A stretch of 64,000 bases of DNA from Marinobacter szutsaonensis (lineage in GTDB: Bacteria; Pseudomonadota; Gammaproteobacteria; Pseudomonadales; Oleiphilaceae). The translations under genes were made by a program, and so were the position numbers. The stretch covers positions 562,848 to 626,847 of the forward strand of contig NZ_BAAAFC010000002.1 of NCBI RefSeq assembly GCF_039523335.1, read 5' to 3'. The notes below the pieces were generated by a model. It had not been told where the DNA came from. It was given only the letters and a program-made list of their open reading frames with translations, and ran no database searches. Each line of letters begins with the position of its first letter. Within the stretch, counting starts at the first letter, position 1. Of this stretch, positions 7,065 through 15,909 are shown one piece after another.

Positions 7065-8957
7065 TCAGGCCAGCGGGTCGGCCATCGGTAGCTTCAGGGT
7101 GAACGAGGTGCCCTCTCCGGGAGTCGAAGCGACCGAAATCTCTCCCCGATGTTTTTCCACCACTGTCTTCACGAATGACAGTCCCAGCCCCGCGCCGTGA
7201 ATGCCGGCCAGCTCGCTGCTTTTCTGGCGCATGAAGCGGTCAAACAGGTAGGGCAGTTCCTGCTGATCAATACCGGTGCCTTCATCGGTTACCGTCAGGC
7301 AGGCCTGGTGCCCGGCACGGAATACCTGCACGTTAATGGTCGAGCCGGGTGGGCTGTACTGTACGGCGTTGGTCATCAGGTTGATCACGGCCCGTTCCAG
7401 CAACTCCGCATTACCTCGCAGCCAGAGATCCTCGGTGCCTTGCAGGGAGAACTCGATGTGTTTCTCGGCAGCCTGTTCGCTGACGCTGTCCCGTGCGTTC
7501 TCGGCAATGGCCAGGAATTCACACTCGTAGAACCGGGTCTCGGTCAGCTGTTCGGCACGGGCCAGCTGCACGAACTCCTCGGCCAGGTTGTAGCTGCGCC
7601 GGGCCAGCTTGCCCAGCTGTTCCAGTTGTGCCGGTTCGATGTTGGAAGGATCCCGCTTCAGCTGCTCGATCAGGGCGAGCTGGGACACCAGTGGCGAGCG
7701 CACATCGTGGGAGATGAAGTCGATAGCCTCCCGGTGTTGCCGTTGTTGCTCCCGCAATTCGGAGATGTCCGAGATGTTGGCGATGATGCCGTGTTGGTCC
7801 GTGTCCGGCAGAGCAAACGGTGCAAAGTGGATCAGGAAGTCCTTGTCTTGGATGCGCAGGTCCACCGTCCGGCTCTGCTGCATGGTCAGGGTTTCCGAGA
7901 TGGTTTCATGCCAGGGCGGAATTTCCCGGGGGTCGTGGCCTTCCAGGAGGCGGGCCAGGGGCATGCCATCCAGGCTCGGCATGGGGTCACCGAACCATTC
8001 CTCGATGTGGCCGTTGGCGAAGCGGATAGCGCCGAGCTCGTCCGTCACGATGATGCCATCGGGCATGTGCTCGAAGCTGCGGCGGATGAACTGTTGCATC
8101 CGGTTCATGCGCTCGGTTGCCGTGCGCAGCCGTTCTATGCGCGCAGAAATGTTTTCCCGGATCTCGGAATGATCGGCAACGGGAGGCGCTTCTTCCAGCC
8201 GCAGGCGCCTGAGGTAGCGCTGAATCGCCTCCCGGCCCAGGTCGTTGGGCATGGTAAAGCCCAGTGTGTATCGGGTGTCGCCACGGTCAAGCCGGATCCA
8301 GCTTACCCGGGGCTGATGCAGCCACTGCCCGGTGGTCAGGGAGTCGGGGATATCCGCCATGGTGAGATTGCGGGCGGAGAGAATGCCCTGCCCGTCGGTC
8401 AGTAACCAGCCCTCGGGCTGGAACAGTACACGGAAGTAGTTCAGCAACTGGGCCGGATGGTTCCGGGAAGGTGCCTGGAGGTTGACCCTCGGGCTGGTGA
8501 CCAGTCTGTCCAGCTGCTGGTTGAGAAATCGGTTTGCGGTGGCCAGGCGAAGGCCACTGGAGACCGGGAAGGCGATCAGGGGAATCAGTATGGCGTTCGC
8601 CACGGGGATCCAGACTCCGGCACCGAACAGTACCACCATGCATATCGCGGTGGCGGACCCTGCGATGGCAATACAGGTAAACAAGGTGCGGCTCGGGCGA
8701 ATCCGGGGTAGCAGTACCGAAACCAGCACCAGCACCATCAGGCTCAGCAACGCGCCGGCCCAAGTGGGAGCCTCCCGGATAAACAGGGCCTTGCTTTGTT
8801 CCGGGAAGGCCAGCTGGCTGCTGGAGAGCGCGGTTTCCAGTAGCCCCTGGTCAAGAATTTTGGGCAGGACTGACAGTTGAATCAGCAGCAGTATCGCGAG
8901 CAGAATCAGACCCAGGTTCCACGGAGTCGTTCGGATGATTGGCAAGTCCCGGCTCAT
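7065..8957 (-). CDS. Membrane sensor histidine kinase with PAS domain and CHASE2-like membrane end
   Basis: A 630-residue hybrid-less sensor kinase. Residues 10-35 form a first transmembrane helix, then a short periplasmic stretch (about 35-65) and three closely spaced helices (about 65-150), an arrangement like the C-terminal end of CHASE2 sensors but without the long periplasmic sensor. A PAS domain follows (about 285-400; FEHMPDGIIVTDELGAIRFAN). HisKA carries FISHDVRSPL with His417 as the phosphorylated residue, and the HATPase domain shows NLMTNAVQYSPPG, DEGTGI and GAGLGLSFV. It is the last gene of an operon response regulator - FecR protein - kinase, 108 nt after the FecR gene, and is the likely partner of the regulator at 10261-10989. 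Confidence 0.9.
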   Translation of the reverse strand: MSRDLPIIRTTPWNLGLILLAILLLIQLSVLPKILDQGLLETALSSSQLAFPEQSKALFIREAPTWAGALLSLMVLVLVSVLLPRIRPSRTLFTCIAIAGSATAICMVVLFGAGVWIPVANAILIPLIAFPVSSGLRLATANRFLNQQLDRLVTSPRVNLQAPSRNHPAQLLNYFRVLFQPEGWLLTDGQGILSARNLTMADIPDSLTTGQWLHQPRVSWIRLDRGDTRYTLGFTMPNDLGREAIQRYLRRLRLEEAPPVADHSEIRENISARIERLRTATERMNRMQQFIRRSFEHMPDGIIVTDELGAIRFANGHIEEWFGDPMPSLDGMPLARLLEGHDPREIPPWHETISETLTMQQSRTVDLRIQDKDFLIHFAPFALPDTDQHGIIANISDISELREQQRQHREAIDFISHDVRSPLVSQLALIEQLKRDPSNIEPAQLEQLGKLARRSYNLAEEFVQLARAEQLTETRFYECEFLAIAENARDSVSEQAAEKHIEFSLQGTEDLWLRGNAELLERAVINLMTNAVQYSPPGSTINVQVFRAGHQACLTVTDEGTGIDQQELPYLFDRFMRQKSSELAGIHGAGLGLSFVKTVVEKHRGEISVASTPGEGTSFTLKLPMADPLA

Positions 8958-9065
8958 GCGCCCTGCTGTCGGTGGTGGTCGTTCAAGGTATTGTTCCAGA
9001 AAGAACTCTCAGCCGGACAAAATACCGTTTTCAGGGACGAGTTCCAAGGTTTCGATCGTATTGTT

Positions 9066-10268
9066 CTAGCCGCGATTGCCGCGGTCGGGAAGCGACGTAA
9101 CCTGTTCACCGGAAACATCGCCCGAATTGCCAGGATTGGCGATGCGGTTGGGATAGACGGTGAGAGCCCGGGCTTCGGTCGCCGCCACCGACTTTCCGCC
9201 GGCTTCGGTCACTACGCGCCAGTAATACAGGCCCGGTTCAAGGGGCCGTGAGGGCAGGGCCTGGGTCTCGGGCGCCCACTCGCTGGTGGCAATAACGTTC
9301 CGGAAGTTCCTGTCACTGGCGACCTCCACTCTGGCGATTTCGTTCTCGCCATTGAGCTGCCAGCGGAATTCGGGCATGTCGTCGTTGGCGCTGGCACCCG
9401 GGGCGGGGTAGGACAGGGTGGCGGTTTGTGCCTGCAGTCGGACTTCCATCGGAACGGTGGCGGGCATGCCTGCCAGGCCGCTGGCGTCCAGAGCTGCGAT
9501 TTGGATCTGGTAGCCGCCGTTGTCCAGCAGGCCGACATCAAACCGGTTGCCGCTAACTTCACGACTGCCGATCCATTCGCCGCTGGCGGTCTCGAAGATG
9601 TCGAGCCGGTAGCCGGACGCATCCTCGCCTTGCCAGGTCACTTCGAGTGGAAGCGTTGATACCACCTCTGGCAAGGGGGTGATGTCGGGAGCATCCGGCA
9701 GCTGCCGGATGGTAACCCCGGTGTGTCCATCGGTGCCGACGCTGGCCCGGTACCCGGCCGGAATCCGCTGGGCTTTACCCGGAGCTCCGAAATCCACCAT
9801 GCCCTCGGTAACCCGGACCAAAGTTGACTCGGCATAAGCCTGAACGGTGAAGGTCGAGTGCTGCGTCAAGGCTACGGCGGTTGCCGTCTCGATGTACACG
9901 GGAAGGGGATTCCAGTCGCCGGAGTGTGCCCGGGCATGAACCTTACCTTCGATCAGCCGTACCCGGGGTGAGCTGTCGGTTGCCAGTTCGACAATCTGCA
10001 GGCGTGTGCGCGGGAACAGGCGCAGTTCGACGTCTTCGTTCAGCTGGATCGTGGCAGTGCCCGCGCCGGATACAATTTCGTCGCCGGCCCGGAGGGAGGT
10101 TCCCCCGTTCAGCGGTACCGAGCGTTCGGACTGACTGGGCAGAAGCTGCACGCTTGCCGTGGTGTAGGACACCCGGGTCGTTTCCGCCGCGCTGTATGTC
10201 GCTGCCGTTGCCAGCGAAGCTGTCAAGGCAAGCAGTGTCAGGGTGCGGCGGAGCAGGGTGTCACTCAT
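9066..10268 (-). CDS. Periplasmic FecR-domain protein
   Basis: A 400-residue exported protein. An N-terminal signal peptide (hydrophobic residues 9-24, AxA near 25) precedes a FecR domain (about 50-175): GTSLRAGDEIVSGAGTATIQL, VRLIEGKVHARA, VALTQHSTFTVQA and RVTEGMVDF. The C-terminal half (about 200-390) reads as repeated beta-sandwich modules (LEVTWQGEDASGYRLDIFE, PEFRWQLNGENEIARVEVA, LEPGLYYWRVVTEAGG), similar to FN3-like repeats. It starts inside the end of the response regulator gene (8-nt overlap), so synthesis is coupled to the regulator, and is followed by the histidine kinase. A role as periplasmic sensory partner of the kinase is inferred from the operon. Confidence 0.85.
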   Translation of the reverse strand: MSDTLLRRTLTLLALTASLATAATYSAAETTRVSYTTASVQLLPSQSERSVPLNGGTSLRAGDEIVSGAGTATIQLNEDVELRLFPRTRLQIVELATDSSPRVRLIEGKVHARAHSGDWNPLPVYIETATAVALTQHSTFTVQAYAESTLVRVTEGMVDFGAPGKAQRIPAGYRASVGTDGHTGVTIRQLPDAPDITPLPEVVSTLPLEVTWQGEDASGYRLDIFETASGEWIGSREVSGNRFDVGLLDNGGYQIQIAALDASGLAGMPATVPMEVRLQAQTATLSYPAPGASANDDMPEFRWQLNGENEIARVEVASDRNFRNVIATSEWAPETQALPSRPLEPGLYYWRVVTEAGGKSVAATEARALTVYPNRIANPGNSGDVSGEQVTSLPDRGNRG

Positions 10269-10989
10269 TGGCTGCCAGGGGTCTGTCCAGTTCGTCGTTG
10301 TCCAGGGCTTTCATGGACTCAAGCCGGTAGCCCCGCTGGTAGATCGTCTTGATCCGGAAGCCGTTCTCCGGGTTCAGGCCCAGGCGGCGGCGCAGACGGC
10401 TCATGTGAGTATCCACCGTGCGGGTGTTGATGTCACGGGCCAGGCCCCAGACGCGCTCAAGCAGCATTTCCCGGGTCAGCAGGCGGCCCTGGTTCTGGAA
10501 CAGGAACAGGGTCAGGTCAAAGTCCTTGTCCGTGAGGGTCAGCTCCTCACCGTGCAGGGAGATGGAGCGCTGCTGGGTGTTGATCTCGAACGGCCCGTAC
10601 ACCAGGACTTCTTTCTCGTTGTCCGGGTTGGTGCGGCGGGCCAGCGCGTTGATCCGGGCGGACAGCTCCGCAGCACGGGGAGGTTTGGCCAGGTAATCGT
10701 CGGCTCCGGCATCCAGCGCCCGAACGATGTCGGATTCGCTGTCACGCTGGGTCAGAAAGATGACCGGGATAGGCCAGTTCAGCTGCGCCCGAACACTCTC
10801 CAGCACATCGATGCCCGTCATGTCGGGGATCTGCCAGTCCAGGATCAGCAGGTCGTAACTGCGGTGCAATACGGCACTCAGAAAGCTCTGGCCGGTCGGA
10901 AAGCTGTCGCAGTGGTGCCCACGTTCGGCCAGGATGTTCTGCACGTTCTGCGCCTGTTCGTGTTCGTCTTCAAGCAGAGCAATGCGCAT
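10261..10989 (-). CDS. OmpR/PhoB-family response regulator
   Basis: A 242-residue regulator: receiver domain (1-120) with acidic pair Glu7-Asp8, phosphoacceptor Asp51 in LLILDWQIPD, and Lys102 in YLAKPP; winged-helix DNA-binding domain (about 128-230) with LTLTDKDFDLTLFLFQN, GRLLTREMLLERVWG, TRTVDTHMSRLRRRLG and IKTIYQRGYRL. It is the first gene of the operon; the FecR gene overlaps its stop by 8 nt. Intended regulon unknown; autoregulation is plausible but no operator was identified in the 62 nt before topB. Confidence 0.93.
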   Translation of the reverse strand: MRIALLEDEHEQAQNVQNILAERGHHCDSFPTGQSFLSAVLHRSYDLLILDWQIPDMTGIDVLESVRAQLNWPIPVIFLTQRDSESDIVRALDAGADDYLAKPPRAAELSARINALARRTNPDNEKEVLVYGPFEINTQQRSISLHGEELTLTDKDFDLTLFLFQNQGRLLTREMLLERVWGLARDINTRTVDTHMSRLRRRLGLNPENGFRIKTIYQRGYRLESMKALDNDELDRPLAANE

Positions 10990-11051
10990 GGTGATGTTCT
11001 CCCTTCGATATCAACCGATTATGGCAAAAAGCAAGGGTCGGTTCAGTATCG

Positions 11052-13226
11052 TTATGTATTATTGCGTAAACCCAATGCGGGTTTGCCGTTGTCATCGTCG
11101 ACTGTTTGCCGGCAGCCCGGGAAATTGCTGCAGCCCCAGAACCAGCCTTTCTTGCCTTTGCGCCGCACCAGGGGCGAAAAGCAGTGGGGGCAGGGGATGG
11201 GCTTCTGGCCGGTGCCATCGGCCGGGGCGTTGTCCTCGATCGGTCGGGTGCCCTTGCAGTCCGGGTAGCGGGTGCAGGCGTGGAAACGGCCGAACTTGCC
11301 TTCCCGCTCCACCATCGGAGCCCGGCATTTGGGGCAGTGTATTGCCTGACCGGCTCTTTCGGATTCTGGCTCCGGGCGGGCCTTGCCCTGGGGCCGATTC
11401 ATGAGCTCCCGGATTTCCTGCTTGAGGGTATCGAGGAATTTGCGCGGGTCATCCTCGCCCCGGCGAATGCCTTCCAGCGTCGCTTCCCAGACTGCCGTGC
11501 GATCCGGCTTGCTGACGGATTCCGGGAGTGCCTCGATCAGGGTCTTGCCCTTGGCGGTGGCCCGGATGTGTCGCCCTTCCCGGAACAGGTAGTCGCGCTT
11601 GAACAGGGTTTCGATGATGGCCGCGCGGGTGGCCTCGGTACCCAGACCATCGGTTTCCCGCAGGGTCTTGCGCAACTCCGCATCGCTGACAAACCTGGCG
11701 ATGTTGGTCATCGCCGAGAGCAGGGTGGCGTCGGTGAAATACTGTGGTGGCTGGGTCTTGCGCTCGGTGACCGTTGCCGCGTCACAGTGCACCGGTTCAT
11801 TCTTCTCCAGCCGGGGCAGCGGTGCTTTCTGGGGTTCCTGGCGCTGTTCCCGCAGTTTCAGTTCCAGGTTCTTCCAGCCCGGCTCCAGGATGGCGGTTTC
11901 CGTGGCCCGGAACCGGTGGTCCGCGACCCGGACGGTCAGCCGGCCTTCCCGGTGGATGGCGTCCGGGGCAAACTGCATCAGGTAGAAGCGGCTGATCAGG
12001 CCGTAGATATTCTCTTCGGCCTGGGTCAGCTTGCCATTGGGAGAGGGCCGGTTGGTGGGGATGATCGCGTGGTGCGCATCCACCTGTTTGTCGTTCCAGG
12101 CCGCGCTCTTGCGGTCAAAGTCGGCTTGCTCGCAGTGGCTGGCAAGCGCCGGTGCCACCCGGGAAATGGCCTGCACCACCTGCTGGCGCTGGCCGAAATG
12201 TTCCTCCGGCAGGTAGCGGCAATCGGACCGGGGGTAGGTGATCAGCTGGTGCCGTTCGTACAGGTTCTGGGCAGTGTCCAGAACGTCTTTCGCGCCCATG
12301 CGGAACAGGCGGCCGGCCTCGATCTGCAGGGCAGAAAGGGAGAGCGGCAACGGCGGCGCTTCGGGCCGGTCCCGGAAGCGGGATTCGACGATGGTGCCCG
12401 GTCGGTCCTGGACGCTGGCGGCGATTTGCTCGGCCACCTCCCGGTCCATCAGGCGGTTTTCTTCGTCCAGGTAATCCTGGAATTGCTCGTCCGGCAGCCA
12501 GCGGGCGTTGAAGGGTTTCGGGTCAACACCTTCTTCGTGGGCCCGGAACTGCCCTTCGATGCGGAAGTAGGGCTTCGGCTCGAAGTTTTCGATGGTGTTG
12601 TCCCGCTCCACCACCAGGCCCAATACCGGGGTCTGTACCCGCCCCACGGAATAGACGCCCTGTTCGCCCTGTTGCTGGTAGCTGAGGGTGTAGAAGCGGG
12701 TGAGGTTGATGCCATAGAGCCAGTCGGCTCGTTGCCGTGCCAGGGCGGAGTGGGACAGGCGACGGAATTCGCGGTTGTCCCGGGTGCTGCGGATGGCTTT
12801 GGCGACCGCCGAGGGCGTGAGGTCGTTGATCAGCAGCCGCTGTATGGGCGCCTGGGTGCCCACGTAGCGCAGCACTTCGTCCACCAGGAGCTGGCCCTCG
12901 CGGTCCGGGTCGCCGGCATGGACGATGGAATCGGCCTGGCGAATGAGGGATTCGAGGACTTTCAGTTGCTGGCGGACGCTGTCCTTGGGGGTTACTTCCC
13001 AGCGTTCCGGGAACAGGGGCAGGTCTTCGGCCCGCCATTTTTTCCACACCGGGTTGTAGCGCGCGGGTTCTGCAGGTTCCAGCAAGTGGCCGATACACCA
13101 GCTCACCGTGGCCGCGTCTTCGCCCTGGCCACAGCGGATCCAGCCCTGGCCTTTCTGGTGTGGGCCGGGGAGGGCGGCGGCGATGGCGCGGGCGAGGCTG
13201 GGTTTTTCGGCTATGTAGAGGTGCAT
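11052..13226 (-). CDS. topB: DNA topoisomerase III with two C-terminal zinc ribbons
   Basis: A 724-residue type IA topoisomerase: toprim N-terminus (MHLYIAEKPSLARAIAAAL; SIVHAGDPDREGQLLVDEVL with the DxDxE-type metal site), active-site Tyr331 in LITYPRSDCRYL (E. coli TopB uses Tyr328), and the VGRVQTPVLGLVV motif. It relaxes and decatenates negatively supercoiled DNA through a covalent 5'-phosphotyrosine. Unlike E. coli TopB (653 residues) the tail holds two C4 zinc ribbons, CPKC...C...C (about 638-665) and CPHC...C...C (about 683-712), as seen in longer TopB forms. It is divergent from bolA and lies two kilobases from the condensin operon; no functional link is shown. Confidence 0.95.
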   Translation of the reverse strand: MHLYIAEKPSLARAIAAALPGPHQKGQGWIRCGQGEDAATVSWCIGHLLEPAEPARYNPVWKKWRAEDLPLFPERWEVTPKDSVRQQLKVLESLIRQADSIVHAGDPDREGQLLVDEVLRYVGTQAPIQRLLINDLTPSAVAKAIRSTRDNREFRRLSHSALARQRADWLYGINLTRFYTLSYQQQGEQGVYSVGRVQTPVLGLVVERDNTIENFEPKPYFRIEGQFRAHEEGVDPKPFNARWLPDEQFQDYLDEENRLMDREVAEQIAASVQDRPGTIVESRFRDRPEAPPLPLSLSALQIEAGRLFRMGAKDVLDTAQNLYERHQLITYPRSDCRYLPEEHFGQRQQVVQAISRVAPALASHCEQADFDRKSAAWNDKQVDAHHAIIPTNRPSPNGKLTQAEENIYGLISRFYLMQFAPDAIHREGRLTVRVADHRFRATETAILEPGWKNLELKLREQRQEPQKAPLPRLEKNEPVHCDAATVTERKTQPPQYFTDATLLSAMTNIARFVSDAELRKTLRETDGLGTEATRAAIIETLFKRDYLFREGRHIRATAKGKTLIEALPESVSKPDRTAVWEATLEGIRRGEDDPRKFLDTLKQEIRELMNRPQGKARPEPESERAGQAIHCPKCRAPMVEREGKFGRFHACTRYPDCKGTRPIEDNAPADGTGQKPIPCPHCFSPLVRRKGKKGWFWGCSNFPGCRQTVDDDNGKPALGLRNNT

Positions 13227-13348
13227 GGCTTTTGGTGTTTGCTGATTGGCGAGGGAATGTGGCTGTTTGGGGCGTTGGTGTCAAGGCTCTCGATTCGTGT
13301 AGTAGACTGTCCTCAATTCCCCGACGAAAAGCAGCTGGAGCGCTTTTG

Positions 13349-13705
13349 ATGAAAGTACAGAATGCCATTGAGTCCAAACTGAAGGATGCATTCGATGCAA
13401 ACATCCTTCAGGTGGAAAACGAGAGCCACATGCACAGTGTGCCGCCGAATTCGGAGACCCATTTCAAGGTGACCCTGGTGTCGCCGGCATTTGAGGGGCA
13501 GATGAAGGTGAAGCGGCACCAGACTATCTATAAGGTGCTGGCGGACGAGTTGGCGGGGCCGGTGCATGCGTTGGCGCTGCATCTATATACGCCGGAGGAG
13601 TGGGAGGCCAGTGGCCACGCCACACCGGATTCACCGAACTGTATGGGCGGGTCGAAGGGCGATCCGGCCATGGCGATGAAAACCGGTCAGGGAGAAGGTT
13701 CATGA
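13349..13705 (+). CDS. bolA: BolA family protein
   Basis: A 118-residue protein with a BolA fold: MKVQNAIESKLKDAF, the helix-strand segment IQVENESHMHSV, HFKVTLVSPAFEGQMKVKRHQTIYKVLADEL and VHALALHLYTPEEW. BolA proteins partner with monothiol glutaredoxins to bind [2Fe-2S] clusters and may also bind DNA. The SESHMHS segment holds the conserved His region, and the body matches BolA rather than IbaG. The last 20 residues (PNCMGGSKGDPAMAMKTGQG) are an extra polar tail with one Cys. The stop overlaps the yciO start in ATGA, so the two are translationally coupled. Confidence 0.92.
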   Translation: MKVQNAIESKLKDAFDANILQVENESHMHSVPPNSETHFKVTLVSPAFEGQMKVKRHQTIYKVLADELAGPVHALALHLYTPEEWEASGHATPDSPNCMGGSKGDPAMAMKTGQGEGS

Positions 13706-14325
13706 GTCAGTTTTTCCAGATTCATCCGGAAACGCCCCAGAAGCGTCTGATCAACCAGGCGGTGGAGATCCTTCGGCGGGGTGGGGTGATTGTTTACCCC
13801 ACGGATTCGGCTTACGCCATTGGCTGCCATCTGGGTGACAAGCAGGCGGCGGATCGGATCAAGCGGATTCGTAAGCTGGATGACAAGCACAACTTTACCC
13901 TGGTGTGCCGGGATCTTTCGGACATCGGCGTTTACGCCAAGGTGGACAACACCCAGTATCGGCTGTTGAAGAATTTCACGCCGGGGCCGTACACCTTCAT
14001 CCTGGATGCCACCAGTGAAGTACCGCGCCGGTTGATGCATCCCAAACGTCGCTCGATCGGGGTCCGGGTGCCGGATAATGCCATTGTGCAGGAGCTGCTC
14101 GGGGAGCTGGGCGAGCCGATCATGAGCAGTACTCTGATTTTGCCCGGTGAAACCGAGCCCATGACCGATCCGGAGGAGATCCGGGATGTGCTGGGACATG
14201 AGCTGGATCTGATTATTGACGGCGGTTTCTGTGGCATGGAAGCCACCACGGTGGTGAATTTCACCGGGGAGGTGCCGGAGGTGACCCGGGTAGGCAAGGG
14301 CGATCCCGAGCCGTTCCAGGTCTGA
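13702..14325 (+). CDS. yciO: YciO-type Sua5/TsaC family protein
   Basis: A 207-residue member of the Sua5-YciO-YrdC fold. Landmarks: RRGGVIVYPTDSAYAIGC, the nucleotide-binding KRIRKLDDKHNFTLVCRDLSD (in place of the KxR-SxN core of TsaC), FTPGPYTFILDAT, IGVRVPDN and STLILPGE. TsaC/Sua5 makes threonylcarbamoyl-AMP for tRNA t6A; YciO paralogues resemble it but their role is less settled. The start overlaps the bolA stop (ATGA at 13702). A GC-rich inverted repeat at 14349-14368 lies between this stop and the convergent gloC end. Confidence 0.85.
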   Translation: MSQFFQIHPETPQKRLINQAVEILRRGGVIVYPTDSAYAIGCHLGDKQAADRIKRIRKLDDKHNFTLVCRDLSDIGVYAKVDNTQYRLLKNFTPGPYTFILDATSEVPRRLMHPKRRSIGVRVPDNAIVQELLGELGEPIMSSTLILPGETEPMTDPEEIRDVLGHELDLIIDGGFCGMEATTVVNFTGEVPEVTRVGKGDPEPFQV

Positions 14326-14348
14326 TCCGGCGTCTTTTAGACAGATCG

Positions 14349-14368
14349 CGGGGCTGGTTTCAGCCCCG
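14349..14368. terminator. Shared hairpin between convergent yciO and gloC
   Basis: CGGGGCTG and CAGCCCCG form an 8-bp stem with a GTTT loop. It overlaps the gloC stop codon and lies 24 nt past the yciO stop. No long U-tract follows on either strand, so terminator function is tentative. Confidence 0.4.
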
Positions 14369-15007
14369 GTGATCGGAGACGAACGGGTTGCTGGCGCGCT
14401 CCTGGCCGAAGGTGGACATGGGTCCGTGGCCGGGGATGAATGAGACCTGGTCTCCAAGCGGGAACAGCTTTTCCCGGATGGACCGGATCAGGGTGTTGTG
14501 ATCGCCCTTGGGGAAGTCGGTGCGGCCGATGGAACCCTGGAACAGCACGTCGCCCACCAGTGCCAGTCCGGATTCCCGGTGGAAGAACACCACGTGCCCC
14601 GGTGTGTGGCCCGGGCAGTGCAGTACTTCCAGGGTCTGGTTGCCAACGCTCACTTCATCACCATCTTCCAGCCAGCGATCCGGCGTGAAGACTTCCGGCG
14701 CCGGGAATCCGAACATCTGAGCCTGCTGGGGCAGGCCCTGGATCCAGAAATTGTCTTCCTTATGGGGGCCTTCGATCGGCAAGTCCAATGCCTTCGCCAG
14801 TTCGGCGGTGCCGCCGGCATGATCGATATGGGCGTGGGTCAACAGGATCTTTTCCACCGTCACGCCCTCCTCCCGGACTGCGGCGCGAATCCTGTCCAGG
14901 TCGCCACCGGGATCCACCACCGCCGCTTTGCGGGTCTCCTCGCACCAGATCAGTGAGCAGTTTTGCTGGAATGGCGTGACGGGAATGATTCTGTATTTCA
15001 GGGACAT
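14360..15007 (-). CDS. gloC: Type II glyoxalase-like metallo-beta-lactamase-fold hydrolase
   Basis: A 215-residue single-domain MBL-fold enzyme, equal in length to E. coli GloC (YcbL). The metal motif [10 protein letters not shown] has His58, His60, Asp62 and His63; later ligands are seen in [15 protein letters not shown] and FIPGHGP. It lacks the extra C-terminal substrate domain of classical GloB. The expected reaction is hydrolysis of S-D-lactoylglutathione or related thioesters in the cytoplasm. Its stop is convergent with yciO; its start is 110 nt from the divergent condensin operon. Confidence 0.85.
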   Translation of the reverse strand: MSLKYRIIPVTPFQQNCSLIWCEETRKAAVVDPGGDLDRIRAAVREEGVTVEKILLTHAHIDHAGGTAELAKALDLPIEGPHKEDNFWIQGLPQQAQMFGFPAPEVFTPDRWLEDGDEVSVGNQTLEVLHCPGHTPGHVVFFHRESGLALVGDVLFQGSIGRTDFPKGDHNTLIRSIREKLFPLGDQVSFIPGHGPMSTFGQERASNPFVSDHRG

Positions 15008-15117
15008 ACCTTTTCTCGGATGGTGTCGGGGATTGGTAATCGGGTTATGGTAACGGTATTCGGGCCGGCGCTCGAGTTTTCAAGATGTCGGACCAGGGTT
15101 CTCACGAAAAACCATAG

Positions 15118-15909
15118 GTGTTCAGGTTGAAGCATTATCTGGAGAAGATCCGGCGGGGGCAGCCGATCAACTACGAAGCCTTTCTTCGCAAACTACCGGA
15201 GGATATACGCCGGAAGCACCGGGATATTTTCAGGCCGGAAAAGGTGTCCGGTAACGGCTGGGTGGTTCACATTCTGGTCCCGTCGGTCTTTGCGGAGCTT
15301 GAACAGTCTTCGGCGGCTCCGGTCAGCCGTGCCCATGCGGCGGAGCAGGGTGATTCCCACCGGCACGGAACTGGCCACAGCTTCCTCCTGGTGTATCGGA
15401 AGGGACTGGCATCGGATCGTCCGGATACGGTGGTGGTATCCGAGTCCGGGGCAGACTGTGGCTTCCCGTTGAAATCCTCGGCGATGGTCATAGAAAACGA
15501 GGAGAATTTTTTCGAGTATCGGAGAATGCTGGCCTTTGCCTCTGCCTGTGAAAATGCCAGCCTTGGCCTGGAAAACTGCGATGTGGTCCTTGGTGGTGGG
15601 AACCGGATTACTCGAAGGGCCTGCATGGCCTGGTTGAACCAGTATCAGCGGGTTTATTGCGCTTTTGATTACGATGCTGGCGGCCTGCAGATGTTTGCGA
15701 CCATGGCGGATTACCTTGGTGAGAAGGCGGGCTTTGTGCAGCCGCGGAGTCTGGAGAGTTGGTTGCCGAAATTTCGTAAGGTCCCCGGGAACACCGAGCG
15801 ATTTACCCGCGCCATCCGGTTGGCAGAGAATCTGGGTTTTTCATCGTTGGCCACAGCGTTTCGGGAGACGGGCAAATTCATGGAGCAGGAGATGATTCTG
15901 GATGACTGA
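15118..15909 (+). CDS. Toprim-domain subunit of Mks/Wadjet-like condensin (MksG/JetD-like, short)
   Basis: A 263-residue protein and first gene of a four-gene operon. The C-terminal half reads as a toprim domain: catalytic Glu in MVIENEENF (126-131), a Gly loop VLGGGN (157-162), and the DxDxxG motif DYDAGG (184-189). In JetD/MksG this domain nicks or cuts DNA held by the SMC complex. Full JetD proteins are usually longer, with an N-terminal arm/winged-helix part (DUF3322); here only about 100 residues precede the toprim. The start is GTG at 15118, immediately after an in-frame TAG, with a poor Shine-Dalgarno; TTG at 15127 is the alternative. The stop overlaps the SMC gene by 8 nt. Assignment rests on motifs plus operon context; symbol left open. 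Confidence 0.8.
   Translation: MFRLKHYLEKIRRGQPINYEAFLRKLPEDIRRKHRDIFRPEKVSGNGWVVHILVPSVFAELEQSSAAPVSRAHAAEQGDSHRHGTGHSFLLVYRKGLASDRPDTVVVSESGADCGFPLKSSAMVIENEENFFEYRRMLAFASACENASLGLENCDVVLGGGNRITRRACMAWLNQYQRVYCAFDYDAGGLQMFATMADYLGEKAGFVQPRSLESWLPKFRKVPGNTERFTRAIRLAENLGFSSLATAFRETGKFMEQEMILDD

Noticed and set aside
7048..7070. Terminator between the FN3 lipoprotein and kinase genes
   Set aside because: GCCTGA/TCAGGC gives only a 6-bp stem with an 11-nt loop and no U-tract.
11106..13349. Long open frame on the plus strand opposite topB (about 747 codons)
   Set aside because: It lies wholly antisense to a well-matched topoisomerase gene; such frames arise in G+C-rich DNA. Its translation shows no recognisable domain.
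15118..15909. Topoisomerase VI A subunit or primase
   Set aside because: Only the toprim core fits; the operon context and the absence of a topo VI winged-helix partner favour MksG/JetD.
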